Assembly (NCBI RefSeq): GCF_000607165.1 | Contig: NZ_JFZG01000006.1 | Span: 806,001-870,000, forward strand | Direction of reading: 5' to 3' | Length of the DNA stretch: 64,000 nucleotides | Source of the DNA: Ralstonia pickettii | GTDB lineage: Bacteria > Pseudomonadota > Gammaproteobacteria > Burkholderiales > Burkholderiaceae | Part shown: positions 40,432-48,433 of the stretch, piece by piece | Layout: each line of letters begins with the position of its first letter | Position numbering within the stretch: the first letter of the stretch is position 1 | Made by a program: the position numbers and the translations under genes | Notes under the pieces: model-generated | What the model was told of the DNA's origin: nothing | The model's database searches: none | The model's input: the letters and a program-made list of their open reading frames with translations, nothing else

Positions 40432-40836
40432 TCAATCCTGATTGGACGCCAGCTTCAGATTGGGCAGCAACTTCACATCGCCAGGCGCCGCGTGCATCAA
40501 CGTGCCCATGACGACAGCGCCTTGGTGCATTTCCAACGCCGCATATTGCACGTTGCCCTCAATGCGCGCCTTCGGCTGCAACTCAAGCAGCTCCGCCACA
40601 TGTACGGGGCCAACCACGGTGCCATTCAGGATCAGGTGCCCGACGTGCACCTCGCCCTCGACGCGTGCGCTATCGGTAATCACCAGCATGCTGGGCTTGT
40701 CCGGATCGCCGTAGATGTTGCCGCTGATCTCGCCGTCGATCCGCAGACCGCCCGAGAAGCGCAGATTCCCTTCCAGTTTGGTATGAGCCCCCAGCAGCGT
40801 TTCAATCGCCAGCCCTTTCTTTTTGCCAAACAGCAT
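40432..40836 (-). CDS. Bactofilin (polymer-forming cytoskeletal protein)
   Basis: 134 residues, a single bactofilin domain: ETLLGAHTKLEGNLRFSGGLRIDGEISGNI, then beta-helical turns with SARVEGEVHVGHLILNGTVVGPVHVAELLELQPKARIEGNVQYAALEMHQGAVVMG. No membrane segment. Bactofilins form nucleotide-independent filaments that organise cell-shape and envelope enzymes. The gene before it (43-base gap, same strand) encodes a membrane coiled-coil protein, a plausible anchor. Confidence 0.95.
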   Translation of the reverse strand: MLFGKKKGLAIETLLGAHTKLEGNLRFSGGLRIDGEISGNIYGDPDKPSMLVITDSARVEGEVHVGHLILNGTVVGPVHVAELLELQPKARIEGNVQYAALEMHQGAVVMGTLMHAAPGDVKLLPNLKLASNQD

Positions 40837-40879
40837 CGTCGACTCCTCTGTGTACGGATCCTCGACAGGACAACGCCCG

Positions 40880-41635
40880 TCAGATGGAAAAACTCTGGCT
40901 CGCTTTGATCTTGCCGTTCTGCAGCACTTTCACCATCACCGATTGCACCGTGGTGCCGGGGGGCACGTCTACCCAGCCCTCAAGGCGCTGGTAGTGCGTG
41001 AGCTTGACGCGGGCGCTGGCAACGGGTGATCCGCTGGCCACCGTTCCCGGGAAATCGATCGTAGCAGCTTTGCCACCCTGTACCACGTTCAGCGTGAGCG
41101 CCAGTTGCCCCTCGAATTCGGAGACCGGCGCGAACGCCTTTCCGCCGCCTTGCATCAGCAGAACGCGGAACCGCATGCGTGTCGGCTGCGCCTCGTCCGG
41201 CGCGATGCGGAAGCTGCGCACGTAAATACCAGCGGAATTGGTAGGTGCGGGCAACAGGCTGTCAAAGAAGGCTAGGTCCTCTTTCAACTGCGCGTTTTCG
41301 GTTTCCAGCGCCTTGAGTTGCTCAGCCATCTGCGCTTGCGCGCCTTCGGCAATACCCAGCCTGGCATCCACCGTGCCAGCGGACGCGGAAAGCTTGTCTC
41401 GCTCGGCTTGCATGGCGGCCAACTTGGTGGTCAGCTCGCGGTTCATAGCGCGCAAATCGGCGTCGTGCGGCCCCGTCAGCCGGCGCCCTTCTTCGAAGGC
41501 CCACAGCGCCGCAGCCGCCGCAAGCCCAAATACCACGGCAATCAACAAAACCGTTACCGGCCAAGGCAGACGCGAACGCACCGTGACGTTCGGGGCGAGC
41601 ACGGAAGCGCGACGCAACAAGCGACGCGCCTTCAT
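40880..41635 (-). CDS. DUF6776-type membrane coiled-coil protein
   Basis: 251 residues. One hydrophobic helix at about 25-47 (LPWPVTVLLIAVVFGLAAAA), a coiled coil at about 60-125 (LTTKLAAMQAERDKL, QMAEQLKALETENAQLKEDLAF), then a beta-rich periplasmic domain (VRSFRIAPDEAQPTRMRFRVLLMQ ... SFSI). This layout matches what I know as DUF6776, whose function is not established. It is followed by the bactofilin gene on the same strand. Confidence 0.8.
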   Translation of the reverse strand: MKARRLLRRASVLAPNVTVRSRLPWPVTVLLIAVVFGLAAAAALWAFEEGRRLTGPHDADLRAMNRELTTKLAAMQAERDKLSASAGTVDARLGIAEGAQAQMAEQLKALETENAQLKEDLAFFDSLLPAPTNSAGIYVRSFRIAPDEAQPTRMRFRVLLMQGGGKAFAPVSEFEGQLALTLNVVQGGKAATIDFPGTVASGSPVASARVKLTHYQRLEGWVDVPPGTTVQSVMVKVLQNGKIKASQSFSI

Positions 41636-41819
41636 GCGCGCGCCTCCCGACCCGCCTTGCGGATCAGAATCGGATTAGGAGAAACAGCGGATTGCATCAT
41701 ACGGGCCGAACGCTAACGAAATGTGAATTGTAGTCCCGCGGACATGTCGGAGCTGTTGCAAAGGGTAAGCGAGGCGACGGAAAGATCACCCTGTTTAGTT
41801 CGAACGCTCAAAAACAAAA

Positions 41820-41841
41820 AACCACACCCGAGGGTGTGGTT
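41820..41841 (-). terminator. Intrinsic terminator after rplM-rpsI
   Basis: A perfect 10-bp stem AACCACACCC/GGGTGTGGTT with a 2-base closing, so the real loop takes in a few stem pairs. The A-tract AAAACAAAA on its left gives a U-tract on the minus-strand transcript, 26 bases past the rpsI stop. Confidence 0.88.
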
Positions 41842-41866
41842 CTTTGCTGAAGCAGCAGGAAGCGGA

Positions 41867-42259
41867 TTAACGCTTCGAGAACTGCTTGGCGCGGCGGGCC
41901 TTGCGCAGACCGACCTTCTTACGCTCGACTTCACGTGCATCGCGCGTCACCAGACCAGCCTTCGACAGGGCGGGCTTGAGCGTTGCATCGTAATCGATCA
42001 GGGCGCGGGTGATGCCGTGACGCACAGCACCGGCTTGGCCGGTTTCACCACCGCCGACCACGTTCACCTTGATGTCGAACGTAGCTGCATGGTTGGTCAG
42101 TTCCAGCGGCTGACGCACGATCATCAGCGAGGTTTCACGAGCGAAGTACTCGTTGATGGCCTTGCCGTTGACGATGATGTCGCCCTTGCCGGACTTGATG
42201 AAGACACGTGCCACAGCGCTCTTGCGGCGGCCGGTGCCATAGTTCCAGTTTCCGATCAT
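41867..42259 (-). CDS. rpsI: 30S ribosomal protein S9
   Basis: 130 residues. Typical N-terminus [21 protein letters not shown]-like (positions 3-23) and the basic tail [12 protein letters not shown] that reaches the decoding site. Follows rplM by 12 bases in the universal L13-S9 operon. Confidence 0.98.
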
Positions 42260-42271
42260 GGATTAGGCCCC

Positions 42272-42700
42272 TTAGATTTCCAGCGCTTTCGGCTGCTGAG
42301 CTTCGTGCGGATGCGAGCCTTCGGCGTAAACCTTCAGCTTCTTGATCATCGCGTAGCCCAGCGGACCCTTCGGCAGCATGCCCTTCACAGCCTTCTCCAG
42401 GGCGCGGCCCGGGAAACGCTGCTGCATCTTGCCAAACGTCGTTTCGTAGATACCGCCCGGGTAACCCGAGTGGCGATAGTACTTCTTGTCGGTCGTCTTG
42501 GCGCCCGTCACACGCAGCTTGGCTGCGTTGATGACGATGATGAAATCGCCGGTATCGACGTGCGGAGTGAATTCGGGCTTGTGCTTGCCGCGCAGTCGGT
42601 GTGCCACTTCGCTGGCGACACGCCCGAGGACCTTGTCCGTCGCGTCAATCACGTACCAATCGCGCTTCACCTCATGGGGCTTTGCGGAAAAGGTCTTCAT
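42272..42700 (-). CDS. rplM: 50S ribosomal protein L13
   Basis: 142 residues, [22 protein letters not shown] at the N-terminus region and [17 protein letters not shown] near the C-terminus, as in L13. First gene of the rplM-rpsI operon. It has an unusually long putative leader (about 190 bases). L13 represses its own operon in E. coli, so the leader could carry a binding site. Confidence 0.98.
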   Translation of the reverse strand: MKTFSAKPHEVKRDWYVIDATDKVLGRVASEVAHRLRGKHKPEFTPHVDTGDFIIVINAAKLRVTGAKTTDKKYYRHSGYPGGIYETTFGKMQQRFPGRALEKAVKGMLPKGPLGYAMIKKLKVYAEGSHPHEAQQPKALEI

Positions 42701-42926
42701 GATTTTTCCAAATATTGAGTCAGTGCCCGAGTGGACCCGTATCGCGCTGAGAACTTGCGTTCAGACTGCTCACGAACGGATCGTCTTGCGGACGCCTGCG
42801 CAACCCCATGCGAGGTCATCGCCGGCCCGCCTTCCCGCTTGTTGGTGCGGGCTCTCTAAATTTCTCTTTTCCGCGGGCAATCCGGAAAAGATTTCGATTG
42901 TACCCCGCACAGACTTCTTGACACAA
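42701..42926 (-). promoter_or_regulatory. rplM promoter and long leader
   Basis: On the minus strand, TTGTGT (42921-42926), 18-base spacer, TACAAT (42897-42902) make a good sigma70 promoter. Transcription would start near 42890, about 190 bases before rplM. The RNA would begin almost directly with the inverted repeat CTTTTCCG (42866-42873) / CGGAAAAG (42883-42890), a 5'-terminal hairpin. The rest of the leader has no obvious ORF. Confidence 0.6.
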
Positions 42927-42956
42927 GGAAAAAGGTGCGCGCGGGTTCTGCAGGCG

Positions 42957-42987
42957 AAAAAAAACCCAAGCCATCAAGCTTGGGTTT
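42957..42987 (-). terminator. Intrinsic terminator of the candidate sRNA
   Basis: A perfect 10-bp stem AAACCCAAGC (42962-42971) / GCTTGGGTTT (42978-42987) with loop CATCAA. Eight consecutive A to its left (42957-42964) form a U-tract on the minus strand. No protein gene on that strand lies close enough upstream, which is the main reason to propose an RNA gene here. Confidence 0.85.
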
Positions 42988-43068
42988 GAATCCACCAAAG
43001 GAGGAGGGTGGAGGAGACACCTGCTGATCGTTGACTTGGTGGGTTGCACCGCATCAGCCGATCCAATG
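42957..43068 (-). ncRNA. Candidate intergenic small RNA with CU-rich loop
   Basis: About 110 bases between a near-consensus promoter (43075-43102) and an intrinsic terminator (42957-42987), all on the minus strand in the rplM-osmC interval. The predicted RNA carries CUCCUCCACCCUCCUCC (complement of 43000-43016), complementary to Shine-Dalgarno sequences, inside a loop closed by a 7-bp stem (42992-42998 with 43036-43042). CCUCCUCC-type sRNAs are known elsewhere (CcsR RNAs of Rhodobacter); I cannot show homology. It is not tmRNA, 4.5S or 6S RNA by sequence. No convincing peptide is encoded. Confidence 0.7.
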
Positions 43069-43074
43069 GTGCAA

Positions 43075-43102
43075 ATTATACCCATTTCTGGGGCACGCGC
43101 AA
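43075..43102 (-). promoter_or_regulatory. Promoter of the candidate sRNA
   Basis: Minus-strand perfect -10 TATAAT (43075-43080), 16-base spacer, -35 TTGCGC (43097-43102). The weak -35 next to a palindrome at 43111-43137 suggests an activated promoter. Confidence 0.7.
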
Positions 43103-43110
43103 GGAAATTT

Positions 43111-43137
43111 GCACTACGAAATCGCATTTCGTAATGC
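43111..43137. promoter_or_regulatory. 27-bp palindrome upstream of the sRNA promoter
   Basis: GCACTACGAAAT - CGC - ATTTCGTAATGC: 12-base arms with one mismatch around a 3-base centre. It ends 9 bases upstream of the -35, an activator-like position. The cognate factor is not recognised. Confidence 0.55.
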
Positions 43138-43402
43138 GGAAAGCCGATAAGAAGACAGAAGGCAGTTTAATTTCCCAACAAATCAAACACTTGCATTCAT
43201 TTCGTGTGAGACAAGCTGCTGCGCGCTAGAGCTATTCCTCCAATTTCGGCGCAATTTCGGTGCAAAAAGAACGGGTTGCACCTTTTCGAGCGGGTATCAC
43301 TGTCAAGCCGCGTTCACCCTAGGGCGTCAACGCGCGCGAGGGCTGGTGGCTACAATGTGGCTTTTCGTCGGCGATGGTCGACCCTCTGCACAAGGATTGG
43401 AC
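43138..43402. other. AT-richer intergenic stretch before osmC
   Basis: No convincing gene. Base composition is clearly more AT-rich than the surrounding coding DNA up to about 43300. A TACAAT at 43351-43356 could be the osmC -10, 47 bases before its ATG, without a good -35. AAGGATTGG just before 43403 supplies the ribosome site. Confidence 0.45.
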
Positions 43403-43849
43403 ATGGATTGCACAGTGAGCTGGACTGGCCCGGATGGCATGGCCTTTTTGGCGGAAACCGGCAGCGGCCATCTCGTCACGATGGATGGCGCGCCCGACGG
43501 CGGCGGCCGCAACCTTGCACCGCGCCCGATGGAAATGGTCTTGCTGGGCACCGGTGGCTGCACCGCCTATGACGTGGTGCTGATCCTCAAGCGAGGCCGC
43601 CAGGACGTGCAAGGTTGCAGCGTCAAGCTGCAGGCCGACCGTGCCGAGACCGACCCGAAGGTCTTCACGCGCATCCACTTCACCTTCACGGTGACTGGGC
43701 GCAACCTGAAGCGGGAAACGGTGGAACGGGCTGTGCAGCTTTCGCACGAGAAGTACTGCTCGGCGTCGATCATGCTGGCCAAGACGGCCGAGATCACGCA
43801 CTCGTTGGAACTGGTGGATCTGGCCACGCAGCCGACGGCATCGGAATAA
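43403..43849 (+). CDS. OsmC/Ohr-family protein
   Basis: 148 residues from ATG at 43403 (MDCTVSWTG). The two family cysteines are in LLGTGGCTAYDV and HEKYCSAS, the peroxidatic pair of OsmC/Ohr hydroperoxide reductases. It resembles the YhfA-like branch rather than classical OsmC or Ohr, so its substrate is open. The stop is only 3 bases from the 3' end of the convergent rnpB gene. Confidence 0.88.
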   Translation: MDCTVSWTGPDGMAFLAETGSGHLVTMDGAPDGGGRNLAPRPMEMVLLGTGGCTAYDVVLILKRGRQDVQGCSVKLQADRAETDPKVFTRIHFTFTVTGRNLKRETVERAVQLSHEKYCSASIMLAKTAEITHSLELVDLATQPTASE

Positions 43850-43852
43850 GAA

Positions 43853-44194
43853 GCGAAGCGGACCGATAAGCCGGATTCTGTGCGCCGCGTGGCCGAAACC
43901 AGCGGCGTGACAACCATTCCTCTAGACCGGCTGTTGCCAGCCGGCTCAAGCTCCCTACCCGCAGACTCAGCGAGCCGCTTCATCGCCTGCTTACTTGGGA
44001 TTGCTCCGGGTGGAGGTTACCGCGTTTCACCCTTCGCCCTGGCCGAAGCCGGGGCGAAGACTCGTCTCTGTGGCCCTATTCCGCACGTCACCGTGGATGG
44101 TCATTAGCCATCACCCTGCTCTATGGAGTCCGGACTTTCCTCCCCTTCCGCTCGCACGAGGCGGCGGAAGCAGCGGTTGTCTGATCCGCTTCGC
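43853..44194 (-). ncRNA. rnpB: RNase P RNA (class A)
   Basis: Catalytic RNA of RNase P, which cuts 5' leaders from pre-tRNA. Read on the minus strand it shows GAGGAAAGUCCGGACUCC near the 5' end, the ACAGAAUCCGGCUUAU element near the 3' end, and terminal GCGAAGCGGA / UCCGCUUCGC sequences that pair perfectly as helix P1. The ends given are those of P1; the mature ends may differ by a few bases. Length about 342, usual for class A. Same strand as the DUF3025 gene. Confidence 0.95.
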
Positions 44195-44202
44195 GAGGCG
44201 CG

Positions 44203-44211
44203 AGTCTAGCA
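44203..44211 (-). promoter_or_regulatory. Extended -10 promoter of rnpB
   Basis: Minus-strand TGCTAGACT (TGn plus TAGACT), with no good -35 at 16-18 bases. It predicts initiation near 44196, matching the P1 5' end of rnpB. The TAG inside the -10 box is the DUF3025 stop codon. Confidence 0.6.
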
Positions 44212-45009
44212 CTGTTCGGGTACCAATCGCCGCCGGCCCGGGCGAAAGACGGTCGTATCCAGATAGAAGCCGGCGTCGTCATTGGCATCGCACCAACCGG
44301 GGATGCCCATGACGGGCAACGGACGGAAATTGCTGGGCGCCAGATCGACATGCAAAAGCATCTCTGCCAGCGCGGCATCGAGCGAGGGACGATCCGCTGG
44401 TAATGCTGCCACGTGCAGCGGCCAGGCATGTGCAGTGATCGACTTGTACGGCGCAACCAACTTTTCCAGCAGCGCATGGCCGAACGGCAGAACTGCACAG
44501 GTTGCGCCCCACGCTGCTCTGCCCTCGACGAACAAGCCGCGCCAATCGAACCCGGTCAGGCTTCGCTCAGGCGCGTCTTCAGTGTGCAGGAAGATCAGGG
44601 CGTTTTCGTCGAACAGCGTGGCGGCATCGCGTACTGTGCCGCGTGCCGCGCCAATCCCGTCCCGCGTAATTGCCCGCGCCTGGCGCGCGTTCAGCGCCGC
44701 CTTGGCAAGCGGCCAATGCAGCCAGATCAGTGCGTTGAAGAAATCGTGGAGATTGTCCCGCGTCGGCACCCGGCCGGTGGCGGCGACGTGTGCTTCATAG
44801 GCCGTGCCGGCCGGCAGCGCATCTTGCGGGATGAAGCGCAGCGTATGGCCGCCGGAGGTGCGAATTGCCTGCGCGGCCGGATGCGCGTTCAGTGCGTCTC
44901 GAAGATTGGCGCCGCCCTCAATCGCGCGTGCAATTGGGGCGCCGACCGCTGCCAGCGGCGCGAACGCCGGATGGCTCCAGTCGATCGCACGCAAACATTC
45001 AATCGCCAA
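44206..45009 (-). CDS. DUF3025 domain protein
   Basis: 267 residues from TTG at 45009, the second base after the pyrC stop, so probably coupled. Conserved-looking blocks include PTRDNLHDFFNALIWLHWPLAKAALNARQA and FGHALLEKLVAPYKSITAHAWPL, then GIPGWCDANDDAGFYLDTTVFRPGRR. These match what I know as DUF3025, a family without established function. No signal peptide or membrane helix. The frame stays open further upstream inside pyrC in another frame, but no better start is evident. Confidence 0.82.
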   Translation of the reverse strand: MAIECLRAIDWSHPAFAPLAAVGAPIARAIEGGANLRDALNAHPAAQAIRTSGGHTLRFIPQDALPAGTAYEAHVAATGRVPTRDNLHDFFNALIWLHWPLAKAALNARQARAITRDGIGAARGTVRDAATLFDENALIFLHTEDAPERSLTGFDWRGLFVEGRAAWGATCAVLPFGHALLEKLVAPYKSITAHAWPLHVAALPADRPSLDAALAEMLLHVDLAPSNFRPLPVMGIPGWCDANDDAGFYLDTTVFRPGRRRLVPEQC

Positions 45010-45010
45010 G

Positions 45011-46045
45011 TCAGACGGATTTCCAGCGCAGCATCTCGCCGCCGCGCAGTGGCACCAGCGTCTGCTCACCGAACGGGACTTCGGCGGGAAGCTGCCATTG
45101 CGAGCGCGTGAGCGTGAGCGTGCCGGCGTTGCGCGGCAGGCCATAGAAGTCCGGCCCGTGCAGGCTCGCAAAGCCTTCGAGCTTGTCGAGCGCGTTGGCG
45201 TCTTCAAAGGCCTCGGCGTACAGCTCCATGGCGTGCAGCGCGGTGTAGCAGCCGGCGCAACCGCAGGCGTGTTCCTTCACACCCTTGGCGTGCGGCGCAC
45301 TGTCGGTACCAAGGAAGAACCGCGGGTGGCCCGAGGTGGCGGCGGCCACCAGCGCCAGGCGGTGCGTTTCACGCTTGAGCACCGGCAGGCAGTAGTAATG
45401 CGGGCGGATGCCGCCAACAAACAGAGCGTTACGGTTGTACAGCAGGTGGTGCGCGGTGATGGTCGCGCCAACCGGGCCCTCGGCATCGCGCACGTATTCG
45501 GCAGCGTGCTTGGTCGTGATGTGCTCGAACACGACCTTCAGCGCCGGGAAGTCTCGACGTAGCGGCAACATCACCGTGTCGATGAAGACGGCCTCGCGGT
45601 CAAAGATGTCGACGGTCGGATCGGTCACCTCGCCGTGCACAAGCAGCGGCATGCCGACTTCCTGCATGGCTTCAAGCGTCTTGGCGCACCGGCGCAGGTC
45701 GGTCACGCCAGCATCGCTGTTGGTGGTGGCGCCAGCCGGGTACAGCTTCACGCCGTGGATGAAACCGCTGGCGCGGGCCTCGCGAATGACGTCGGGCGAG
45801 GTGTTGTCTGTCAGGTACAGCGTCATCAGCGGCTCGAACTGCGTGCCGGCTGGCAACGCGGCGAGAATGCGCTCGCGGTAGGCACGCGCCTGCGCAGTGG
45901 TGGTCACCGGCGGCTTGAGGTTGGGCATGATGATCGCGCGGCCGAACTGGCGTGCGGTGTCGCCCACCACATCGGCGAGGGCATCGCCATCGCGCAGGTG
46001 CAGGTGCCAGTCATCGGGGCGGACGATCGTAAGAGTATCGGTCAT
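45011..46045 (-). CDS. pyrC: Dihydroorotase (short, type II)
   Basis: Third step of de novo pyrimidine synthesis. 344 residues from the ATG at 46045 ([21 protein letters not shown]). HLHL gives two zinc ligands, [16 protein letters not shown] contains the carboxylated lysine, and LLVHGEV and FEHITTKHA give further His ligands. It is followed by DUF3025 in the same direction. Confidence 0.96.
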   Translation of the reverse strand: MTDTLTIVRPDDWHLHLRDGDALADVVGDTARQFGRAIIMPNLKPPVTTTAQARAYRERILAALPAGTQFEPLMTLYLTDNTSPDVIREARASGFIHGVKLYPAGATTNSDAGVTDLRRCAKTLEAMQEVGMPLLVHGEVTDPTVDIFDREAVFIDTVMLPLRRDFPALKVVFEHITTKHAAEYVRDAEGPVGATITAHHLLYNRNALFVGGIRPHYYCLPVLKRETHRLALVAAATSGHPRFFLGTDSAPHAKGVKEHACGCAGCYTALHAMELYAEAFEDANALDKLEGFASLHGPDFYGLPRNAGTLTLTRSQWQLPAEVPFGEQTLVPLRGGEMLRWKSV

Positions 46046-46078
46046 GGTGCGTGCAGAAGCGGTCAGCAAAAACGTGAA

Positions 46079-47377
46079 TCAGAGAATGAGGATGACGCGG
46101 TAGTCGTTGACGTTGGTGCGCGTCGGGCCGGTGACGATCAGGTCATCGGCGGCAGCAAAGAAACCGTAGGCGTCGTGTGCGTCGAGCGCGGCGCGGGCGG
46201 CGATGCCCTTGGCGGCGGCGCGGGCGATGGAGTCGGGGTCAAGCAGCGCACCCGCATTGTCCTCCGATCCGTCAATGCCGTCTGTATCGGCGGCGAGCGC
46301 ATAGACATCATCCATGTCTTCGAGCGTGACGCCGAGCGAGAGCAGGAACTCCGCGCAGCGCCCGCCGCGGCCGCCGGTCAGGCCCGGCGGAATCGTCACC
46401 GTGCACTCGCCGCCGGAGATGAGTGCGACCGGCGCCACAAACGGGGCGCCATGCTGGCGCACCTGCCTCGCCAGCGCCCCATATACCTGGGCGACCTCTC
46501 GCGCTTCGCCGGTCACCGTGTCGCCGAGGATGGCCGTGTGGATACCGCGCGCCGCAAACACCTGCGCGCCGGCCTGGAGACTCTGTTGCGCGGTGGCGAT
46601 GACGTGATTGGTCACGCGTGCAAAGCAGGCGTCGCCCGGCTTGGGCGTTTCGGCAATCTCGCCGCGTGCTCCGCATTCCAGGTGTGCGCGCACGGTATCG
46701 GGCATGTGAGCGCCCCAGCGTTTCAGAATGGCAAGCGCATCGGCATAAGTGCTCGCATCCGGCACGGTCGGGCCGCTGGCAATGGCGCTCGGATCATCGC
46801 CGGCCACGTCGGAAACAATCAACGTCGTGACCGGCGCGCGTGATGCGGCGGCAAGCCGCCCACCCTGAATACGCGACAGATGCTTGCGCACGATATTCAT
46901 GTCGGTGATCGGCGCACCGCAGCGCAGCAGCTCGCGCGTCACGGCTTTCAGATCGGACATCGGGATGCCCTCGGCGGGCAGCGACAGCAGGCTGGAACCG
47001 CCGCCCGAGACCAGCACGATAAGCCGGTCGTTCTCGGTGAGCGCGCAGACGCGATCCAGGATTTCCTGCGCGGCTTGTTCGCCCGCCTCGTCCGGCACCG
47101 GGTGCCCCGCTTCAATGACGCGGATGTGCTCGGTCGGCAACCCATGCGCATAGCGCGTGACGACCAGTCCTTCGAGCTGCGCGCGGCCGGCATAGGCCTG
47201 CTCGACAGCCAGCGCCATCGACGCAGCCGCCTTGCCGGCGCCGACCACCAGTGTTTTGCCGCCGGCATACGGCGGCGGAAGGAAGTTTGCGACGATTTTT
47301 AGCGGATCGGCCGCGCCCACGGCGGCGGCGTAGCTCTCCAGCAGGAGGGCGCGGGCGGCGGTGCGGTCGAGCTTCAT
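46079..47377 (-). CDS. ttuD: Glycerate 2-kinase (GckA/TtuD, MOFRL family)
   Basis: Phosphorylates D-glycerate; in tartrate or hydroxypyruvate breakdown it feeds 2-phosphoglycerate to glycolysis. 432 residues from ATG at 47377 (MKLDRTAARALLLES). Family text: TLVVGAGKAAASMALAVE, VSGGGSSLLSLPAEG, and the C-terminal MOFRL domain ALISGGECTVTIPPG ... LAADTDGIDGSEDNAGALLD. It stands alone between pyrC and a divergent glutamine amidotransferase. No glyoxylate carboligase or tartronate reductase gene is nearby. Confidence 0.92.
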   Translation of the reverse strand: MKLDRTAARALLLESYAAAVGAADPLKIVANFLPPPYAGGKTLVVGAGKAAASMALAVEQAYAGRAQLEGLVVTRYAHGLPTEHIRVIEAGHPVPDEAGEQAAQEILDRVCALTENDRLIVLVSGGGSSLLSLPAEGIPMSDLKAVTRELLRCGAPITDMNIVRKHLSRIQGGRLAAASRAPVTTLIVSDVAGDDPSAIASGPTVPDASTYADALAILKRWGAHMPDTVRAHLECGARGEIAETPKPGDACFARVTNHVIATAQQSLQAGAQVFAARGIHTAILGDTVTGEAREVAQVYGALARQVRQHGAPFVAPVALISGGECTVTIPPGLTGGRGGRCAEFLLSLGVTLEDMDDVYALAADTDGIDGSEDNAGALLDPDSIARAAAKGIAARAALDAHDAYGFFAAADDLIVTGPTRTNVNDYRVILIL

Positions 47378-47537
47378 GGGAATGGCTTCTCCGGTTAAGG
47401 CAATCTGGAGGCGGTGGCGTGCGGCATGTGCGCAACGCCCGGCCCCCAGGCGCGGCGCCGTGAAGACGAAGGCGCTTGGCACCCCCGGCGGCCGGCAGGA
47501 TAATGATCATTTTATTGCATCCGACTTTTCCCCCACC

Positions 47538-48368
47538 ATGTGCCAGCTGCTGGGCATGAACTGCGCTGAACCGACCGATGTGACGTTCTCGTTCACGGGG
47601 TTCGCCGCGCGCGGTGGCGTGACCGACCACCATGCCGACGGCTTCGGCGTCGCCTTCTTCGAAGACAAGGCATGCCGCCTGTTCATCGACAACCAGTCTG
47701 CCGGTACCTCGCCGGTAGCGGAGTTGGTCAAGCGCTACCCGATCAAGTCCAAGAACGTCATCTCGCACATCCGCAAGGCGACGCAGGGCACGGTGCGGCT
47801 GGAAAACTGCCACCCCTTCATGCGCGAGCTGTGGGGCAGGCACTGGATCTTTGCCCACAACGGCGACCTGAAGAACTTCTCGCCGTTCCTCTCGGGCGTC
47901 TACCAGCCTGTGGGCGATACCGACAGCGAACTCGCCTTCTGTTTCATCATGCAGGCGCTGCGCAAGCGCTTTCCGGGTTCGCAGCCGCCGCTCAACGAGC
48001 TGTTCTACGCGCTGTCTGACATCACCAAGGAAATCACCCGCTACGGCGTGTTCAATTTCCTGCTGTGCAATGGGCAGGCGCAGTTCGCGCATTGCTCGAC
48101 GCGGCTGTATTACATCGTGCGGCAGTGGCCGTTCTCGACGGCGCATTTGATCGACGCCGACATGACGATCGACTTCGCCAAATACACGACGCCTGCCGAT
48201 CGCGTGGCTGTCATCGCCACCGCGCCGCTCACCGACAACGAAGTCTGGACGCAATTCGTGCCAGGCGAGCTGCTGATGTTCGAATCGGGCCAGGCCACGA
48301 TGGCCACCAAGGTGCCGATTCCGGAAGCCGTGCAGATCGCCAACGCTGCCAACACCGCCTGCACCTGA
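47538..48368 (+). CDS. Class II glutamine amidotransferase (YafJ-like)
   Basis: 276 residues starting MCQLLGMNCAEPTDVTFSFTGF. Cys2 becomes the N-terminal nucleophile after Met removal. GGVTDHHADGFGVAFFEDKAC and HIRKATQGTVRLENCHPF are the Ntn glutaminase text. The family hydrolyses glutamine or gamma-glutamyl compounds; no synthase domain is attached and the physiological substrate is unknown. Divergent from the glycerate kinase; terminated at 48388. Confidence 0.9.
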   Translation: MCQLLGMNCAEPTDVTFSFTGFAARGGVTDHHADGFGVAFFEDKACRLFIDNQSAGTSPVAELVKRYPIKSKNVISHIRKATQGTVRLENCHPFMRELWGRHWIFAHNGDLKNFSPFLSGVYQPVGDTDSELAFCFIMQALRKRFPGSQPPLNELFYALSDITKEITRYGVFNFLLCNGQAQFAHCSTRLYYIVRQWPFSTAHLIDADMTIDFAKYTTPADRVAVIATAPLTDNEVWTQFVPGELLMFESGQATMATKVPIPEAVQIANAANTACT

Positions 48369-48387
48369 CGCCGCGTCGCCCACAAAA

Positions 48388-48415
48388 AAAAGCCGCTCTC
48401 GAAAGAGCGGCTTTT
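48388..48415. terminator. Bidirectional terminator between the amidotransferase and gltL
   Basis: A perfect 12-bp stem AAAAGCCGCTCT/AGAGCGGCTTTT with loop CGAA (UUCG on the minus strand), A-tract on the left and T-tract on the right. It ends both convergent units. Confidence 0.92.
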
Positions 48416-48433
48416 GTTGCCGGGAACCGTCGA

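Noticed and set aside
42816-43127. A 103-codon minus-strand frame over the sRNA region
   Set aside because: It runs through the TATAAT, the sRNA terminator and the rplM promoter, and the protein has no family likeness.
43044-43229. A 61-codon plus-strand frame in the AT-rich interval
   Set aside because: No ribosome site, covers the sRNA promoter and palindrome on the other strand, and no recognisable product.
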